64,000 bases of DNA from Nitrospirota bacterium (GCA_016194305.1 JACQBW010000007.1:62001-126000); one strand, 5' to 3'; positions 27,535 to 37,724 are shown, counted from the stretch's first letter. The notes: generated by a model not told the origin, from the sequence alone. Numbers and translations: made by a program.

Positions 27535-27559
27535 CACGCTGTCTTCCGGTCTTCAGAAT

Positions 27560-28090
27560 ATGAAAAACCATCTCCTAAAGAAAGCATGGGAATATTCCCA
27601 AAGTCTTGTTATTGCTTTTGTCCTGTCCATGATCATCAAGGTGACCGTCGTCGAAGCCTTCGTCGTTCCGACCGGTTCCATGGAACCCACCATCGCCGTG
27701 GGAGACAGGTTCTTCAGTAACAAATTGGTTTATCATTTCCGGACTCCCCACGAAGGGGAAATCGTCATTTTTACTCCTCCCAGTCAGGCAACGCCCAATG
27801 GATCGATCCCGTTTGTCAAAAGAGTCATCGGCGTGGAAGGCGATTGGGTTGAAGTCCGGGATGGCATGGTCTTCGTCAACCACCAGCCCATACATGAAAA
27901 ATATGTCAAAGAACATCCCAGATATCAACTGATGCCCCTGCAGGTCCCGCACGATACACTTTTCGTGCTTGGAGACAACCGAAATAATAGCTATGACAGC
28001 CACGTCTGGGGGTTCGTTCCGCTTGGAAACATCAAAGCCAAAGCCACGTTCAGATTTTGGCCGCTCACCCGGATTGGATTTGTCTCTTAA
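27560..28090 (+). CDS. lepB: Signal peptidase I
   Basis: Inner-membrane serine protease that cleaves signal peptides from exported preproteins. The 176 residues have one N-terminal transmembrane helix (about 14-32), the catalytic Ser40 in PTGSMEPT, the general-base Lys87 in FVKRVIG, and the box E motif GDNRNNSYDS. The small size with one membrane segment is typical outside enterobacteria. No clear ribosome-binding site precedes the ATG. The stop is about 20 nt before the RNase P RNA. Confidence 0.95.
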   Translation: MKNHLLKKAWEYSQSLVIAFVLSMIIKVTVVEAFVVPTGSMEPTIAVGDRFFSNKLVYHFRTPHEGEIVIFTPPSQATPNGSIPFVKRVIGVEGDWVEVRDGMVFVNHQPIHEKYVKEHPRYQLMPLQVPHDTLFVLGDNRNNSYDSHVWGFVPLGNIKAKATFRFWPLTRIGFVS

Positions 28091-28102
28091 TCGTGATAAG
28101 AT
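28074..28102 (+). promoter_or_regulatory. Possible promoter of rnpB
   Basis: TTGGAT (28074-28079), a 17-nt spacer and TAAGAT (28097-28102), overlapping the lepB 3' end. The predicted start near 28109-28110 fits the 5' end of the RNase P RNA deduced from its P1 helix at 28113. Confidence 0.5.
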
Positions 28103-28112
28103 ACGGACGGTT

Positions 28113-28551
28113 AAGATAGCCCAGGTGATCGCTCTTTCTTAGGTCAAAGATCAAATTGAGCTTGGCTTGATTTGATCGCGAGGCGTGGGGGCATTGGAAG
28201 CATTGCTGACAGGCCCCCCCTCACATAAGAAAGGGAGGAAAGTCCGAACTCCACAGGGCAAGGCGCTGGATAACGTCCAGTCCTGGCAACAGGAAGGAAA
28301 GTGCAACAGAAAAAAGACCGCCTCATGAAGTCAAGTGAGGTAAGGGTGAAAAGGCGAGTTAAGAGCTCACCAGCGGCCGGGAGACCGGCCGGCTTTGTAA
28401 ACCCCGCCTGGAGCAAGACCAAATAGGGAAGCAGGCGGCCCGCCTGACGCTTCCGGGTAAGGTCGCACGAGGAAACAGGCAACTGTTTTCCCAGAGAAAT
28501 GATCATCGCCCGTTACCATTCGGGAACAGAATTCGGCTTATGGGCTGTCTT
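28113..28551 (+). ncRNA. rnpB: RNase P RNA, bacterial class A
   Basis: Catalytic RNA that removes tRNA 5' leaders, working with the RnpA protein. The conserved core GAGGAAAGTCCGAACTCC is present near 28230, and the 3' core ACAGAATTCGGCTTA lies at 28526-28540. The ends were set from an 11-bp P1 helix: bases 28113-28123 pair with 28541-28551 with one G-U pair. The length of about 439 nt and the layout fit type A. Open reading frames across this span on either strand are artefacts. Confidence 0.95.
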
Positions 28552-28591
28552 AACTATTTCCCACTTATCGCTCTCCATCTTTAATTCCCAC

Positions 28592-29239
28592 ATGATGAAT
28601 AAACCTAAAACCTGGATCGGTACCGACGAATCGGGAAAAGGAGACTATTTTGGGCCGCTTGTCATTGCCGGGGTCTGCCTGAACGCGAAAATCGGCGAGA
28701 TATTGACTGCCTTAGGCGTCAAGGATAGTAAAAAAATGACAGATAAGAAAATTCTGGATCTCTTTCCTCTCATACAGAAAGAGGCTCTGGCTTCCGAAAT
28801 TGTGGCGATCAGTCCTGAAAAATACAATGATTTATACAAAAAAATGAAGAACTTGAATTTCCTTCTGGCTTGGGGACACGCAAGGGTAATCGAAAATATC
28901 CTTATTCAGATTGAGTGCCAGTCCGCTCTGACGGACCAGTTTGGAGACAAATCCTTGGTTGAAAAGGCATTAATGGCACGAGGGAAAAAGATCGTTCTTG
29001 AACAACGTCCCGGAGCCGAGGAAGATATTGCGGTTGCGGCAGCCTCCGTATTGGCCAGAGGGGAGTTCCTGCAGAAAATGGAAAATCTATCTAAAAAAGA
29101 GGGAGTTCTTCTCCCAAGAGGTGCTTCCGAAAAAGTGGTGCAGACCGCCACTGCGTTGTTTCATCGAAAGGGAATGGAAGGATTGAACCGGGTGGCAAAA
29201 ATTCATTTCAAAACAACTCAAGCCGTCTTGGGCGCATAA
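28592..29239 (+). CDS. rnhC: Ribonuclease HIII
   Basis: Endonuclease that degrades the RNA strand of RNA-DNA hybrids. From ATG at 28592 it is 215 residues. The catalytic signature GTDESGKGDYFGP (about 10-22) is of the HIII rather than HII type, followed by GVKDSKKM and a later VAAASVLARGEFL. The N-terminal TBP-like domain of Bacillus RNase HIII (about 90 residues) is absent. An upstream in-frame start at 28499 lies inside the RNase P RNA and is rejected. It converges with the zinc-ribbon gene, sharing 22 bp. Confidence 0.85.
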   Translation: MMNKPKTWIGTDESGKGDYFGPLVIAGVCLNAKIGEILTALGVKDSKKMTDKKILDLFPLIQKEALASEIVAISPEKYNDLYKKMKNLNFLLAWGHARVIENILIQIECQSALTDQFGDKSLVEKALMARGKKIVLEQRPGAEEDIAVAAASVLARGEFLQKMENLSKKEGVLLPRGASEKVVQTATALFHRKGMEGLNRVAKIHFKTTQAVLGA

Positions 29240-29961
29240 ATTTCCTGCCAATATAGAATTCTGTAGCATTGGGAACAAACCAGAAACTTCTCATTTCTCT
29301 TGACCTCCGCAACGAGCTGGGGCGGAAGGTTCATGTAACACCCGAGGCAGGTGTTCCCGTTCACGCCTGCCAGGGCGTTCCCCTTGCGAGTCGCCAGGAG
29401 ATGCTCATATTGGGCAAGGAGCTTTTTGTTTACCTGATTCGACAGGCCGACTCGTTCATCTTCCAGCTTGATTTTCTCTTCGCGAAGTTTCGCAATTTCC
29501 GTTTCTATTGACCGGACGGTATCAGAGAATTTGTTCTCCTTTTCCGAAAAATCATTCTTCTCTGTCGTGACCTCATTGGTCAAAAATTCCATTTTATCCA
29601 TCAAAACAAGGACCGCTTCTTCGAGTGCTCCCCTCCCTCTTTTCAAAGCGTCTATTTCATGCAAGTGGGCCTGGTACTCCTTATTATTCTTGATCTCTTT
29701 CAGCCTTCCCTGTGTCTTCTGAATCTGAAGTTCCTGAGTTTCTATATCCTTTTCTTTGTCCCTCCGCTCCTTCGATATCTGGTCTAACTGTTTTTGTGCT
29801 TCTGAAAGTTTTGCCTTCATTTCTTCCAAAGTGTTTCTTTCTACTTCGATCCTATTTTGATGAGTTTGCTCACGCTCCCGAAATTTAGACAAGAGAGTAT
29901 CCACTCTCTGGAGTTGAATCAGTAGGCCCATTTCTTCATTCACCGATAGCTCCTTATTCAA
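29218..29961 (-). CDS. Coiled-coil C4 zinc-ribbon protein (CT398/DUF164-like)
   Basis: 247-residue protein with a long Glu/Lys-rich coiled coil (about 10-190) followed by a C-terminal zinc ribbon: CLGC (about residues 205-208) paired with CSQC about 20 residues later. It matches the widespread family annotated as zf-RING_7/DUF164. Related proteins have been linked to flagellar or RNA-polymerase-associated roles in a few species, but the function here is unknown. It lies downstream of the CAT-anticodon tRNA on the same strand. Confidence 0.8.
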   Translation of the reverse strand: MNKELSVNEEMGLLIQLQRVDTLLSKFREREQTHQNRIEVERNTLEEMKAKLSEAQKQLDQISKERRDKEKDIETQELQIQKTQGRLKEIKNNKEYQAHLHEIDALKRGRGALEEAVLVLMDKMEFLTNEVTTEKNDFSEKENKFSDTVRSIETEIAKLREEKIKLEDERVGLSNQVNKKLLAQYEHLLATRKGNALAGVNGNTCLGCYMNLPPQLVAEVKRNEKFLVCSQCYRILYWQEIYAPKTA

Positions 29962-30000
29962 TTATAAAAGTAATCCGATTCTCGACTCTTTCAAAATAAA

Positions 30001-30074
30001 TGGGCCCACCTGGACTCGAACCAGGGACCAACCGGTTATGAGCCGGTAGCTCTAACCAGCTGAGCTATGGGCCC
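30001..30074 (-). tRNA. tRNA with CAT anticodon (tRNA-Met, or tRNA-Ile2)
   Basis: A 74-nt cloverleaf on the minus strand: acceptor GGGCCCA pairs with TGGGCCC, the D-arm contains AGCTCAGCTGGTTAGAGC, the anticodon loop reads CTCATAA, and the T-arm GGTTCGAGTCC is canonical. CCA is not encoded. CAT can be elongator Met or lysidine-modified Ile(AUA). The acceptor pairs throughout (unlike initiator tRNA), but Met versus Ile2 cannot be settled by eye. Confidence 0.93.
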
Positions 30075-30127
30075 GTTCATTCAACATGGATCATATTTTA
30101 CACTGTTCTATATGGGGACCCGTCACA

Positions 30128-30195
30128 CTTCACTTCGTGAAATCCTCCGATGCCCCCATACCCCACATGATCCCAGGCAAAGCCTGTTGATCATG
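30128..30195. repeat. Intergenic repeat copy 1, 5' of the CAT-anticodon tRNA
   Basis: A 21-nt block starting at 30132 (ACTTCGTGAAATCCTCCGAT, then G) and a block CCCAGGCAAAGCCTG around 30172-30186 recur at 62167-62226. Here CAGGC-AAA-GCCTG is enclosed by ACATGAT/ATCATGT arms, making a long hairpin, and TTCAC-TTC-GTGAA forms a second. It lies between the rpoD stop and the tRNA. Confidence 0.75.
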
Positions 30196-30202
30196 TTATT
30201 CG

Positions 30203-32032
30203 TTACAAGTTTTCAACGAAACTTTTCAACCTCTTGCTTCTGCTGGGATGACGAAGTTTTCTCAAGGCTTTGGCTTCGATTTGACGAATTCTTTCCCGCG
30301 TCACTTCGAAATCCTGACCTACCTCTTCCAAGGTATGATCCGTACTCTCTCCGATTCCAAAACGCTTTCTCAAGACTTTCTCTTCACGGGGCGTCAGGGT
30401 CTGCAAAACATTGTTGATTTGTCTCTGAAGATCATACCGAATGGCCGCTTCAATCGGAGATACCACTTTTTTATCTTCGATGAAATCCCCCAGGTGGCTA
30501 TCCTCCTCTTCCCCTATCGGCGTTTCTAGCGAGATCGGCTCTTTGGCAATTTTTAGAATTTTTCTCACTTTATCAAGAGGAAGTTCCATCTTTTCAGCAA
30601 TTTCTTCCGCGGCAGGTTCCCGGCCCAGTTCCTGAACAAGGTGACGTGAAGTACGAATAAGTTTATTAATCGTCTCAATCATATGTACCGGAATACGGAT
30701 CGTTCGAGCCTGATCTGCAATGGCACGGGTAATCGCCTGCCGGATCCACCAGGTCGCATAGGTGCTGAATTTGTATCCTCTCTGGTACTCAAATTTATCT
30801 ACGGCTTTCATCAGACCGATATTTCCTTCCTGTATCAGATCCAGGAACTGAAGCCCTCGATTGGTATATTTCTTGGCAATGCTGACAACCAATCTCAGGT
30901 TGGCTTCGACCAGTTCACTTTTAGCCAGCTTGACGCGATGTTCTCCAAGGTCAAGCGTGTGAACACTCTCTTTCAGTTCTTCGGAAGAAACGGAAGACTG
31001 TTCTTCTACCTTTTTGATGTTCTTATAGGCATTTTTATAGTTCTTTTCAATCTCTTCCAGAGAGGCCTGAGAGAGTCCGGTCTTTCTCTCAACTGCTTTT
31101 AAATTTCTCTTGTCCTTGTTCATCTTTCTGAAAAGTTCGGAAATGTTTTCTTTATGATGGGAGGTCCCCGTTCGCCTCTTGCAGGAAGATATTTCCCGTT
31201 CATACTGATGGATTGACCTGGCGAGACCTCTCATTTGACCGACAATGCTTTCCAGAAGCTTGACATGAAAATTAATGGTTGCGACTTTGTCTACAATCCT
31301 GAACCGGAGTTCCTTGATCTGCGCCTTTACCTTCTTCTTCTGGGGCGACGCATCTCCCAATCTCCTTAATTTCACATAGAACTCCAGAAGAGACCGGTAA
31401 TAAGGCTTCAATTGACCTATTTGGGATATCGTCTTGGCCTTTAAGTCCTCATAATCCTGATCGGAAACTTCTTCACTCTCATCGGCATCTTCCTCTGTCG
31501 CGATTGAAATCACTTCCAGAATACTGATTTCATTCATTTTGAGTTTCTCTGATAGTGAGAGAATCTGTTTCAATACAAAGGGCATTCCGAAAACGATCGA
31601 AGCCACTTCCTTTTTTCCTTCTTCGATTCTCTTGGCGATTTCAATCTCTTTTTCGCGGGTCAGAAGGGGAACGCTTCCAATCTCTCTCAGGTACAATCTC
31701 ACCGGATCATCGGTTCTGCTTAGAACACCCGGAGTGAGATCAATCTCCTTTTCCTTTTCTTCTTCGACCTCGACAAATTCTTCCTCAAATTCATCAAGTT
31801 CTTCCACTTCATCATCCGATTCTGAACTGGCTCTCTGGAATCTCCCTTCATCCGCGGAATCGATCACTTCGATATCCATTTCGCCAAACATGACCATGAT
31901 ATTGTCAAGCTGTTCTGACGACAGGATGTCGGCGGGCAGGGCATTATTTAACTCTTCATAAGTTAAAAAACCTTTTTCTTTGCCCAGCGAAATAAGGTGT
32001 TTAACTTCTTCTAACTTTTCTTCTTTAGACAT
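30203..32032 (-). CDS. rpoD: Primary sigma factor RpoD (sigma-70)
   Basis: Housekeeping sigma subunit of RNA polymerase, 609 residues. An acidic N-terminal region 1.1 is followed by region 1.2 ([21 protein letters not shown]), a non-conserved helical insert, region 2 with [18 protein letters not shown] (-10 recognition), region 3, and region 4 with [20 protein letters not shown] (-35 recognition helix). It is the last gene of the rpsU-yqeY-dnaG-rpoD operon, starting 8 bp after the dnaG stop. Clear TTGACA/TATAAT-like promoters in this window agree with its expected specificity. Confidence 0.97.
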   Translation of the reverse strand: MSKEEKLEEVKHLISLGKEKGFLTYEELNNALPADILSSEQLDNIMVMFGEMDIEVIDSADEGRFQRASSESDDEVEELDEFEEEFVEVEEEKEKEIDLTPGVLSRTDDPVRLYLREIGSVPLLTREKEIEIAKRIEEGKKEVASIVFGMPFVLKQILSLSEKLKMNEISILEVISIATEEDADESEEVSDQDYEDLKAKTISQIGQLKPYYRSLLEFYVKLRRLGDASPQKKKVKAQIKELRFRIVDKVATINFHVKLLESIVGQMRGLARSIHQYEREISSCKRRTGTSHHKENISELFRKMNKDKRNLKAVERKTGLSQASLEEIEKNYKNAYKNIKKVEEQSSVSSEELKESVHTLDLGEHRVKLAKSELVEANLRLVVSIAKKYTNRGLQFLDLIQEGNIGLMKAVDKFEYQRGYKFSTYATWWIRQAITRAIADQARTIRIPVHMIETINKLIRTSRHLVQELGREPAAEEIAEKMELPLDKVRKILKIAKEPISLETPIGEEEDSHLGDFIEDKKVVSPIEAAIRYDLQRQINNVLQTLTPREEKVLRKRFGIGESTDHTLEEVGQDFEVTRERIRQIEAKALRKLRHPSRSKRLKSFVENL

Positions 32033-32040
32033 GCGTTCTC

Positions 32041-33831
32041 CTAAAGTTTCACTCGCTCATTAAACTCAGACTTGATCTTGATTATCTCTTTTAAAAATTC
32101 TGAAACCTTTTCATGATCTTTCTGTTGTTCCGCCTGCGGAATCCTCTTCTCGATTTCGAATTGAAGCCGACGTTTTCTCTTCAGCCTCAACTTTCCCAAA
32201 GACTCTTCCAATGCCTGAATTGGAAAATCATATTCCGGCTCTTTCACCAACAGTGAGGTCAACCAGACATAGAGAGCGGAATCTTCCATAAAGAGATCGA
32301 CTATTTTCTGGTAGCCGAGTCGCTCTTCCCCGCCTGAATATTCCTTTAATACTTTTGCAAACCGGGCCGCCCTCTGATCACTAAAATCAGTAGATTCGAC
32401 ATATTGAAATATGACTTCCGGGCTAGCCTTTTCAGCAAGAAGAAATCGGACAACATATTCTTCTTCCTGGGGAACGGCAGCCGGTGAAGATTTCAGCGCC
32501 ACGTTTTGCTTTTCGTTTGAACCCGTCGGCGATTTGAGTCTTCTTTGAATTTTTTGATATTCCTCCAAGAGATCTTTCTCTGAAATAAAAAGATCGTTAG
32601 CTACTCGCGTTAAGTAAAAGGACTTTTCCACCCGGTTTTGAATTCGGTCAATAAGGGGCAATATTTCTCTCATCACGCTCAATTTCCCCTCAATTTCTAA
32701 CGGGGAATTTTTTTGAATAATTTGTTGCAAAACAAAATCAAACAGTGGAACGGCTTTTTCAATAGATCGCTCAAATTCCTCTTTACCCTTGAGTCCGACA
32801 AACTGATCAGGATCAAGTCCCTCTCGAAGGACAACGACAAAGGCTTTCAAACCCGATTCCAGAAACAAATCAATTGTCCTGAAAGCCGCCCGAAGTCCCG
32901 CTTCATCCGGATCAAAAATCAGATAGACAGAGGGAACAATTCTCCGGATCGATTGCAGATGGGCCGTTGTCAGCGCGGTTCCGCAAGTGGCTACAACGTT
33001 TCGGATCCCTTCCTGATAGGGACGTATCGCGTCAAAATATCCCTCGACTATGACAATTGAATCCGGTTTTTTTGCCTCCTCTTTCAGCTTATCGAGCGCA
33101 TATAAAATTCGTCCCTTTTGATAAATCGGAGATTCAGGAGAATTTAAATATTTAGGCTGGGATTGGTCGAGCACCCGGCCTCCAAACGCAACACAATTTC
33201 CACGGGCATTGAGAATTGGAAACATCAGTCGCCCTCTGAACCGGTCATGATAACCCTCTCCAGAGGTCCTCCGGACAATGAGACCGGCTTTTTCAATTTG
33301 AGTCAAAGAAAACCCTTTTTTCTCCAGAAATTTCAGACACGGATCCCATCCTGAAGAAGAATATCCCATGAAAAACTTTTCGATGGACTGATGGGAAATT
33401 CCTCTTTTTTTGAGATATTCCCGGGCCGGTTCCGCGGCCGCGTCATGAAGGAGAAATTGGTGGAAATAAATTTTCGCCGATTCATTGATCTGAATTAAGG
33501 TGGCGTCTTCGCCTGTGTTTTTTTCCTCAGCCTCAGAAACCGGAATTCCGGCCATCTTTGCAAGTTCCCGCGCCGCTTCACGAAATTCCAAACCTTCCTT
33601 CAACATTAAGAATTTGAAGATATCCCCGCCAGCCTGGCAACCAAAACAATGAAAAACCTGCCTCAAAGGACTGACCGTAAACGAAGGTGTTTTTTCTGAA
33701 TGAAAGGGGCAAAGGCCCTTAAAATCCTTTCCGCTTTTCTTCAGACTCAGATACCCCGAAATCAGATTCACGATGTCGCTTGATTCCCGGATACGTTCAA
33801 TGATTTCTGGAGGAATGGTGTTTGGGTTCAA
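32041..33831 (-). CDS. dnaG: DNA primase DnaG
   Basis: Synthesises RNA primers at the replication fork. The 596 residues start with a CHCC zinc finger (Cys41, His44, Cys62, Cys65) that recognises template. The catalytic core holds the TOPRIM motif [10 protein letters not shown] and the acidic DPDEAG site. A C-terminal helical domain (about 440-596) should bind the DnaB helicase. It lies between yqeY and rpoD in the macromolecular synthesis operon. Confidence 0.96.
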   Translation of the reverse strand: MNPNTIPPEIIERIRESSDIVNLISGYLSLKKSGKDFKGLCPFHSEKTPSFTVSPLRQVFHCFGCQAGGDIFKFLMLKEGLEFREAARELAKMAGIPVSEAEEKNTGEDATLIQINESAKIYFHQFLLHDAAAEPAREYLKKRGISHQSIEKFFMGYSSSGWDPCLKFLEKKGFSLTQIEKAGLIVRRTSGEGYHDRFRGRLMFPILNARGNCVAFGGRVLDQSQPKYLNSPESPIYQKGRILYALDKLKEEAKKPDSIVIVEGYFDAIRPYQEGIRNVVATCGTALTTAHLQSIRRIVPSVYLIFDPDEAGLRAAFRTIDLFLESGLKAFVVVLREGLDPDQFVGLKGKEEFERSIEKAVPLFDFVLQQIIQKNSPLEIEGKLSVMREILPLIDRIQNRVEKSFYLTRVANDLFISEKDLLEEYQKIQRRLKSPTGSNEKQNVALKSSPAAVPQEEEYVVRFLLAEKASPEVIFQYVESTDFSDQRAARFAKVLKEYSGGEERLGYQKIVDLFMEDSALYVWLTSLLVKEPEYDFPIQALEESLGKLRLKRKRRLQFEIEKRIPQAEQQKDHEKVSEFLKEIIKIKSEFNERVKL

Positions 33832-33855
33832 AAGTCCTCACTTAGAAACTGATCG

Positions 33856-34311
33856 TCATGCCGACAGGGATTCCTTAACAATTTTGCTGACCAGCGCATT
33901 ATCGGTTCTCCCCAAAATCCGCGGCATCAGCGCTTTCATCACCTTCCCCATATCTTTCATTCCAACGGCGCCGGTTTCTAGAATGGCCTGATGGATCAAA
34001 TTCTTCACTTCCCCTTCGCTCAAGGGAAGAGGCAGAAACGCTTTAAGTATTTCTACTTCCTTCTTCTCCTGGGCCACGAGATCTTCGCGGTTTCCTTTCG
34101 CAAACTGTTCGATTGAATCATGTCGCTGCTTTAGACCGGAAACAATCACTTCCATGACCTCTTGGTCGTTTAAACTCGAACCTTTTCCTCTTTCAATCTC
34201 CTTGTTCTTGATCGACGAACGGAGCATGCGGATGACTGATAGTTTCAAGGCATCTCCATTTTTCATCGCCAATTTCATTTCTTCAGTCAATCTCGTTTTC
34301 AAATCTGACAT
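33856..34311 (-). CDS. yqeY: GatB/YqeY domain protein
   Basis: 151-residue protein homologous to the tRNA-binding tail domain of the GatB amidotransferase subunit. The pattern MKNGDALKLSVIRMLRSSIKN and the C-terminal GAVGMKDMGKVMKALMPRI are characteristic. The stand-alone role is not established; related proteins may bind tRNA. It is inserted between rpsU and dnaG, as in many bacteria, with gaps of 9 bp and 24 bp. Confidence 0.92.
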   Translation of the reverse strand: MSDLKTRLTEEMKLAMKNGDALKLSVIRMLRSSIKNKEIERGKGSSLNDQEVMEVIVSGLKQRHDSIEQFAKGNREDLVAQEKKEVEILKAFLPLPLSEGEVKNLIHQAILETGAVGMKDMGKVMKALMPRILGRTDNALVSKIVKESLSA

Positions 34312-34320
34312 CAGGATATC

Positions 34321-34518
34321 CTACTGGCTCACAACAAAGGTTTTTTTAACCGTTTTTTTCCGCGCGGCCAAAGCTTTCTTTTTTCGTTTGATACTCGGTT
34401 TCTCGTAATGTTCTCTTTTTCGGACCTCTGACAGAATCCCCGATTTTTCACATTGTTTCTTAAATCTTCTCAGGGCATTTTCAAATGATTCATTTTCCTT
34501 CACCTTCACAACGGACAT
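34321..34518 (-). CDS. rpsU: Small ribosomal subunit protein bS21
   Basis: 65-residue basic protein of the 30S subunit, needed for efficient initiation on natural mRNAs. The N-terminal [25 protein letters not shown] is the bS21 signature, and the C-terminal tail is Lys/Arg-rich. It is the first gene of the macromolecular synthesis operon, directly behind a strong promoter. Confidence 0.96.
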   Translation of the reverse strand: MSVVKVKENESFENALRRFKKQCEKSGILSEVRKREHYEKPSIKRKKKALAARKKTVKKTFVVSQ

Positions 34519-34568
34519 TCAACGTCACCTTCCTTTCCCATTGATTTTACAGACAAAAGTAAACTTTG

Positions 34569-34598
34569 AGTATAACAGTGTTTAAATGGCTGTGTCAA
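34569..34598 (-). promoter_or_regulatory. Sigma-70 promoter of rpsU-yqeY-dnaG-rpoD
   Basis: Minus-strand TTGACA (34598-34593), an 18-nt spacer and TATACT (34574-34569). It sits immediately after the HIT gene stop, so the operon is insulated from the his cluster only by this promoter; no terminator hairpin was seen between them. Confidence 0.75.
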
Positions 34599-34599
34599 C

Positions 34600-34947
34600 C
34601 TATCCGGGAGGCCAGGTCATGGACCTCCCTCCAAGTAGATGAAAATGAAGATGGGATACGGTCTGCCCGCCGTCAGGCCCTGTATTGGCAACCAGACGGA
34701 ACCCTTTCACATCGATATTTCTGTCGCGGACGATCTGTTTTACGGCGGTCACCATTTCGTCAAGAAAGAGATGGTCTTCGTTTTTCTGAAGTGCAAGCAG
34801 ATTTTCGCGATGGCGTTTCGGAATCAGAAGGATATGGACCGGAGCCTGTGGATTCACATCATAAAAGGCAAGTATGTCGTCACTTTCAAAAACCACCTTC
34901 GCCGGTATTTCCTTTTTGACAATTTTACAAAATAAACAGGCATTCAT
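34600..34947 (-). CDS. HIT-family nucleotide hydrolase (HinT-like)
   Basis: 115-residue cytoplasmic protein of the histidine-triad superfamily, acting on nucleoside phosphoramidates or dinucleotides. The catalytic triad HLHFH (His99, His101, His103) and VHILLIPKRH (about 37-46) are present, together with an N-terminal CLFC pair also seen in Hint proteins. It is the last gene of the his operon, 17 bp after hisIE, a common position for this family. Confidence 0.93.
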   Translation of the reverse strand: MNACLFCKIVKKEIPAKVVFESDDILAFYDVNPQAPVHILLIPKRHRENLLALQKNEDHLFLDEMVTAVKQIVRDRNIDVKGFRLVANTGPDGGQTVSHLHFHLLGGRSMTWPPG

Positions 34948-34964
34948 GACGTTTCTCCCAAAGT

Positions 34965-35639
34965 CTAACCCTTGAGTCCCGGTTTTCCTTCCCTTTTTTC
35001 AAGTTCGCGGAATACTTCCTGCAACGGCAATCCATGGAATCCTAATAAGACCAGAGTATGAAACCAAAGGTCTGCCACTTCCCAAACGATCTCCTCCCGC
35101 ACTTTCCCCTTGGAACTCAAAAGGACCTCGGCAGCCTCTTCCGCGACCTTTTTGAGTATGGCATCTTCTCCCTTAACCAGCAGAGCAGAAACGTATGATC
35201 CGGAGGAAGGATTCTCCCTCCTTTTGGAAATCGTCTCTGAAATGCGCTCCAGAATCTGTTTTGGAACCAATCCGGACGAAGACGAACGATCGTCCATTTC
35301 TACTAACTGAAGACGATCCCATTTTCGGTAAAAACAGGAGAGACGCCCGGTATGACAGGCTCCCTTGATCTGCTCTACCTTGAACAGAAGAGTGTCCTCG
35401 TCGCAATCGATCAAGATCTCCCTGACCTTCTGGATACTTCCGGAGCTTTCCCCTTTTTTCCACAATGATTTTCGAGAACGGCTATAGAAAACCGTTTCTC
35501 CCGTTTCCAGTGTCTGTTTGAGAGATTCTCGATTCATATGGGCAACCATGAGAACTTCTCCGCTCCCGACTTTCTGAATCACGGCCGGGATAAGTCCTTC
35601 GGCGTTAAATTTTACCAAACTGAGAAAAGTTTCATTCAT
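34965..35639 (-). CDS. hisIE: Bifunctional phosphoribosyl-AMP cyclohydrolase / phosphoribosyl-ATP pyrophosphatase HisIE
   Basis: Catalyses steps 2 and 3 of histidine synthesis. The 224 residues combine an N-terminal HisI domain (about 1-115; [28 protein letters not shown] and a CHTG motif for zinc) with a C-terminal HisE MazG-like domain (about 125-215; [15 protein letters not shown]). The gene overlaps hisF by 4 bp. The fused order matches that of enteric HisIE. Confidence 0.95.
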   Translation of the reverse strand: MNETFLSLVKFNAEGLIPAVIQKVGSGEVLMVAHMNRESLKQTLETGETVFYSRSRKSLWKKGESSGSIQKVREILIDCDEDTLLFKVEQIKGACHTGRLSCFYRKWDRLQLVEMDDRSSSSGLVPKQILERISETISKRRENPSSGSYVSALLVKGEDAILKKVAEEAAEVLLSSKGKVREEIVWEVADLWFHTLVLLGFHGLPLQEVFRELEKREGKPGLKG

Positions 35640-36400
35640 ATCGGCCTGATAGGCACCCCTTTTCTTATAAGAAATTCTTTCGCGTCCTTGATTCGATATT
35701 CCCGATAATGAAAAATGGAAGCAGCCAGTACCGCATCCGCCTTTCCCAGGATCAACCCTTCATAGAGATGTTCCAGCGTGCCTACTCCTCCAGAAGCAAT
35801 GACCGGTATCTGGACCGCTTCAGATACAGATCGTGTCAGATCGAGGTCATACCCTTCTTTGGTTCCATCCCGATCCATACTGGTGACTAATAGTTCCCCC
35901 GCTCCGTAGGACGCCATCATTTCGGCCCACTCCAGTACACTGCGCCCGGTCGGTCTCCTGCCCCCGTGAGTGAAAACCTCCCATCCTCCGCCGAGGGTCC
36001 TTCTTTTGGCGTCAATGGCCACGACGATACATTGGGTTCCAAACCGGTTTGCTGCCTCCCGAACCAATTCCGGATTTTCAACTGCCGAGGTATTGATAGA
36101 GACCTTATCGGCTCCGGCTAGAAGTAAATTTCTGATATCTTCGGTCGAGCGAATTCCACCGCCAACCGTTAATGGCATAAAAACTTCGGCCGCACACTTC
36201 TCCACAACGGCCAAAATGGTCCCGCGACCCTCGTGAGACGCGGTGATATCGAGAAAGCAGATCGCGTCAGCGCCCTCCTCATTGTAATATCGGGCGGCCT
36301 CCAGTGGATTTCCGGCATCGTTCAGGTTTTCAAATCCTATTCCTTTTACGACGCGGCCATTCTTCACGTCAAGACAGGGGATGATTCTCCGCGTCAGCAC
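35636..36400 (-). CDS. hisF: Imidazole glycerol phosphate synthase cyclase subunit HisF
   Basis: (beta/alpha)8 barrel that uses ammonia from HisH to form imidazole glycerol phosphate and AICAR. The 254 residues show the catalytic Asp11 in [14 protein letters not shown], the second Asp in VVAIDAKR (about 130), and phosphate-binding loops VGGGIRS and ASGGVGT. It overlaps hisIE by 4 bp and hisA by 7 bp. Confidence 0.97.
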   Translation of the reverse strand: MLTRRIIPCLDVKNGRVVKGIGFENLNDAGNPLEAARYYNEEGADAICFLDITASHEGRGTILAVVEKCAAEVFMPLTVGGGIRSTEDIRNLLLAGADKVSINTSAVENPELVREAANRFGTQCIVVAIDAKRRTLGGGWEVFTHGGRRPTGRSVLEWAEMMASYGAGELLVTSMDRDGTKEGYDLDLTRSVSEAVQIPVIASGGVGTLEHLYEGLILGKADAVLAASIFHYREYRIKDAKEFLIRKGVPIRPI

Positions 36401-37122
36401 GAGACGTCCTTGACTAGAGCCAAAGCGTCCTCAAGTATGATCGCTCCTGAATAAAGGGCTTTACCAATAATTGCGCCTTCAATATTATCCAGTTCCATGA
36501 TTTGGCGAATATCGTTAAGAGTGGAAACACCTCCTGAAACAACCAGCGGAACGTGAATGGCCTGCGCCATTTCTTCAATCCGGGCCAGATTGGGTCCCCC
36601 CATCATTCCGTCTTTTTCAATATCCGTATAGATCAGTGCGGCAATTCCCAGATCACTCATCTTTTTTCCAAAATCCAAAGCCGATTCGGACGTCACGTCC
36701 GTCCACCCTTTAATGGCGATGAGTCCATTTCTTGCGTCGATGCCTGCTACGATCTTTCCAGGATAAGTCCTGGCGCTCTTCTTCAAAAGCTCGATATTTT
36801 GAATCAGAGAAGTACCTAATACCACTCTTGTAACGCCCATTGATAAATAATCTTCGATGGCCGCAAAATCCCGAATACCCCCTCCCACCTGGATCGGAAC
36901 CTGGACCGATTTTAAAATGTCTTCAATGGAGTCCCGATTGACGGGATGGCCCTTCAGCGCTCCGTCCAGATCGACGACATGAATGATTTCCGCCCCGGCT
37001 TCAGCCCATTTCCGGGCGACCGCTTCCGGTTCGTTTGAAAAAACTTCCTTTTGATCAAATCGACCTTGCTTCAAACGGACGCACTGTCCATTTTGAATGT
37101 CGATTGCAGGAAAAATTTTCAT
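36394..37122 (-). CDS. hisA: ProFAR isomerase HisA
   Basis: (beta/alpha)8 barrel isomerase converting ProFAR to PRFAR in histidine synthesis. The 242 residues have the catalytic Asp8 in FPAIDI, the second Asp in VAGIDARNG (about 130), and the phosphate loops QVGGGIRD and VVSGGVST. It is paralogous to HisF next door. It overlaps hisH by 4 bp and hisF by 7 bp. No sign of a PriA-type dual enzyme was noticed. Confidence 0.96.
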   Translation of the reverse strand: MKIFPAIDIQNGQCVRLKQGRFDQKEVFSNEPEAVARKWAEAGAEIIHVVDLDGALKGHPVNRDSIEDILKSVQVPIQVGGGIRDFAAIEDYLSMGVTRVVLGTSLIQNIELLKKSARTYPGKIVAGIDARNGLIAIKGWTDVTSESALDFGKKMSDLGIAALIYTDIEKDGMMGGPNLARIEEMAQAIHVPLVVSGGVSTLNDIRQIMELDNIEGAIIGKALYSGAIILEDALALVKDVSC

Positions 37123-37724
37123 TTCATGTTCCCGAAATTCTCGAGAAGTTTTAGTCCGAGTGCCTGACTTTTCTCCGGGTGAAACTGACAGGCAAAGAGT
37201 TTATCCTGCCAAACCGAGGAAACAAAAGAAATACCATAGTCGCTCCTGGAAGCCACGACCGATTCCTTCTCGGGTAGAACGTAATAAGAATGGTCAAAAT
37301 AAAAATAGGAATCTTGCGGAATCCCCTTGAAGAAAGGAGAATCGCTGTTAATCCGGACCTGGTTCCACCCGATATGAGGCACTTTGAGTCCAGAAACCGG
37401 GAATCGCTTTACCTCTCCCGGAATAAAATTGAGCCCCTCATGCATTCCAAACTCTTCACTCCTGGAAAAAAGGAGCTGAAGACCCAGACAGATTCCAAGA
37501 AATGGTTTTCCTTCGCGAATGCATTTCGTGATTGTCGGAATAAGCCCCGTTGCCCGAAGATGGTCCATACATTCAGAAAAGGCGCCAACACCGGGTAAAA
37601 CAAGGTGCGTCGCTTCGAGCAATTCTTTCTGATCTGAAGTAATCAACGATCGATGTCCCACCTTCAACAAGGCATTCTGGACGCTCCTGAGATTGCCCAT
37701 TCCATAGTCGATCACGGCAATCAT
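37119..37724 (-). CDS. hisH: Imidazole glycerol phosphate synthase glutaminase subunit HisH
   Basis: Class I glutamine amidotransferase that supplies ammonia to HisF. The 201 residues have the nucleophile Cys79 in [11 protein letters not shown] and the His/Glu pair in CQFHPEKS near the C-terminus. The N-terminus [14 protein letters not shown] is family-typical. It overlaps hisB and hisA by 4 bp each. Confidence 0.96.
   Translation of the reverse strand: MIAVIDYGMGNLRSVQNALLKVGHRSLITSDQKELLEATHLVLPGVGAFSECMDHLRATGLIPTITKCIREGKPFLGICLGLQLLFSRSEEFGMHEGLNFIPGEVKRFPVSGLKVPHIGWNQVRINSDSPFFKGIPQDSYFYFDHSYYVLPEKESVVASRSDYGISFVSSVWQDKLFACQFHPEKSQALGLKLLENFGNMK

Noticed and set aside
28144-28506. Minus-strand 120-residue open frame
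   Set aside because: It lies entirely inside the RNase P RNA on the opposite strand and has no family features.
28499-28591. N-terminal extension of RNase HIII
   Set aside because: The added 31 residues overlap the 3' end of the RNase P RNA and are not conserved; the ATG at 28592 fits the family start.
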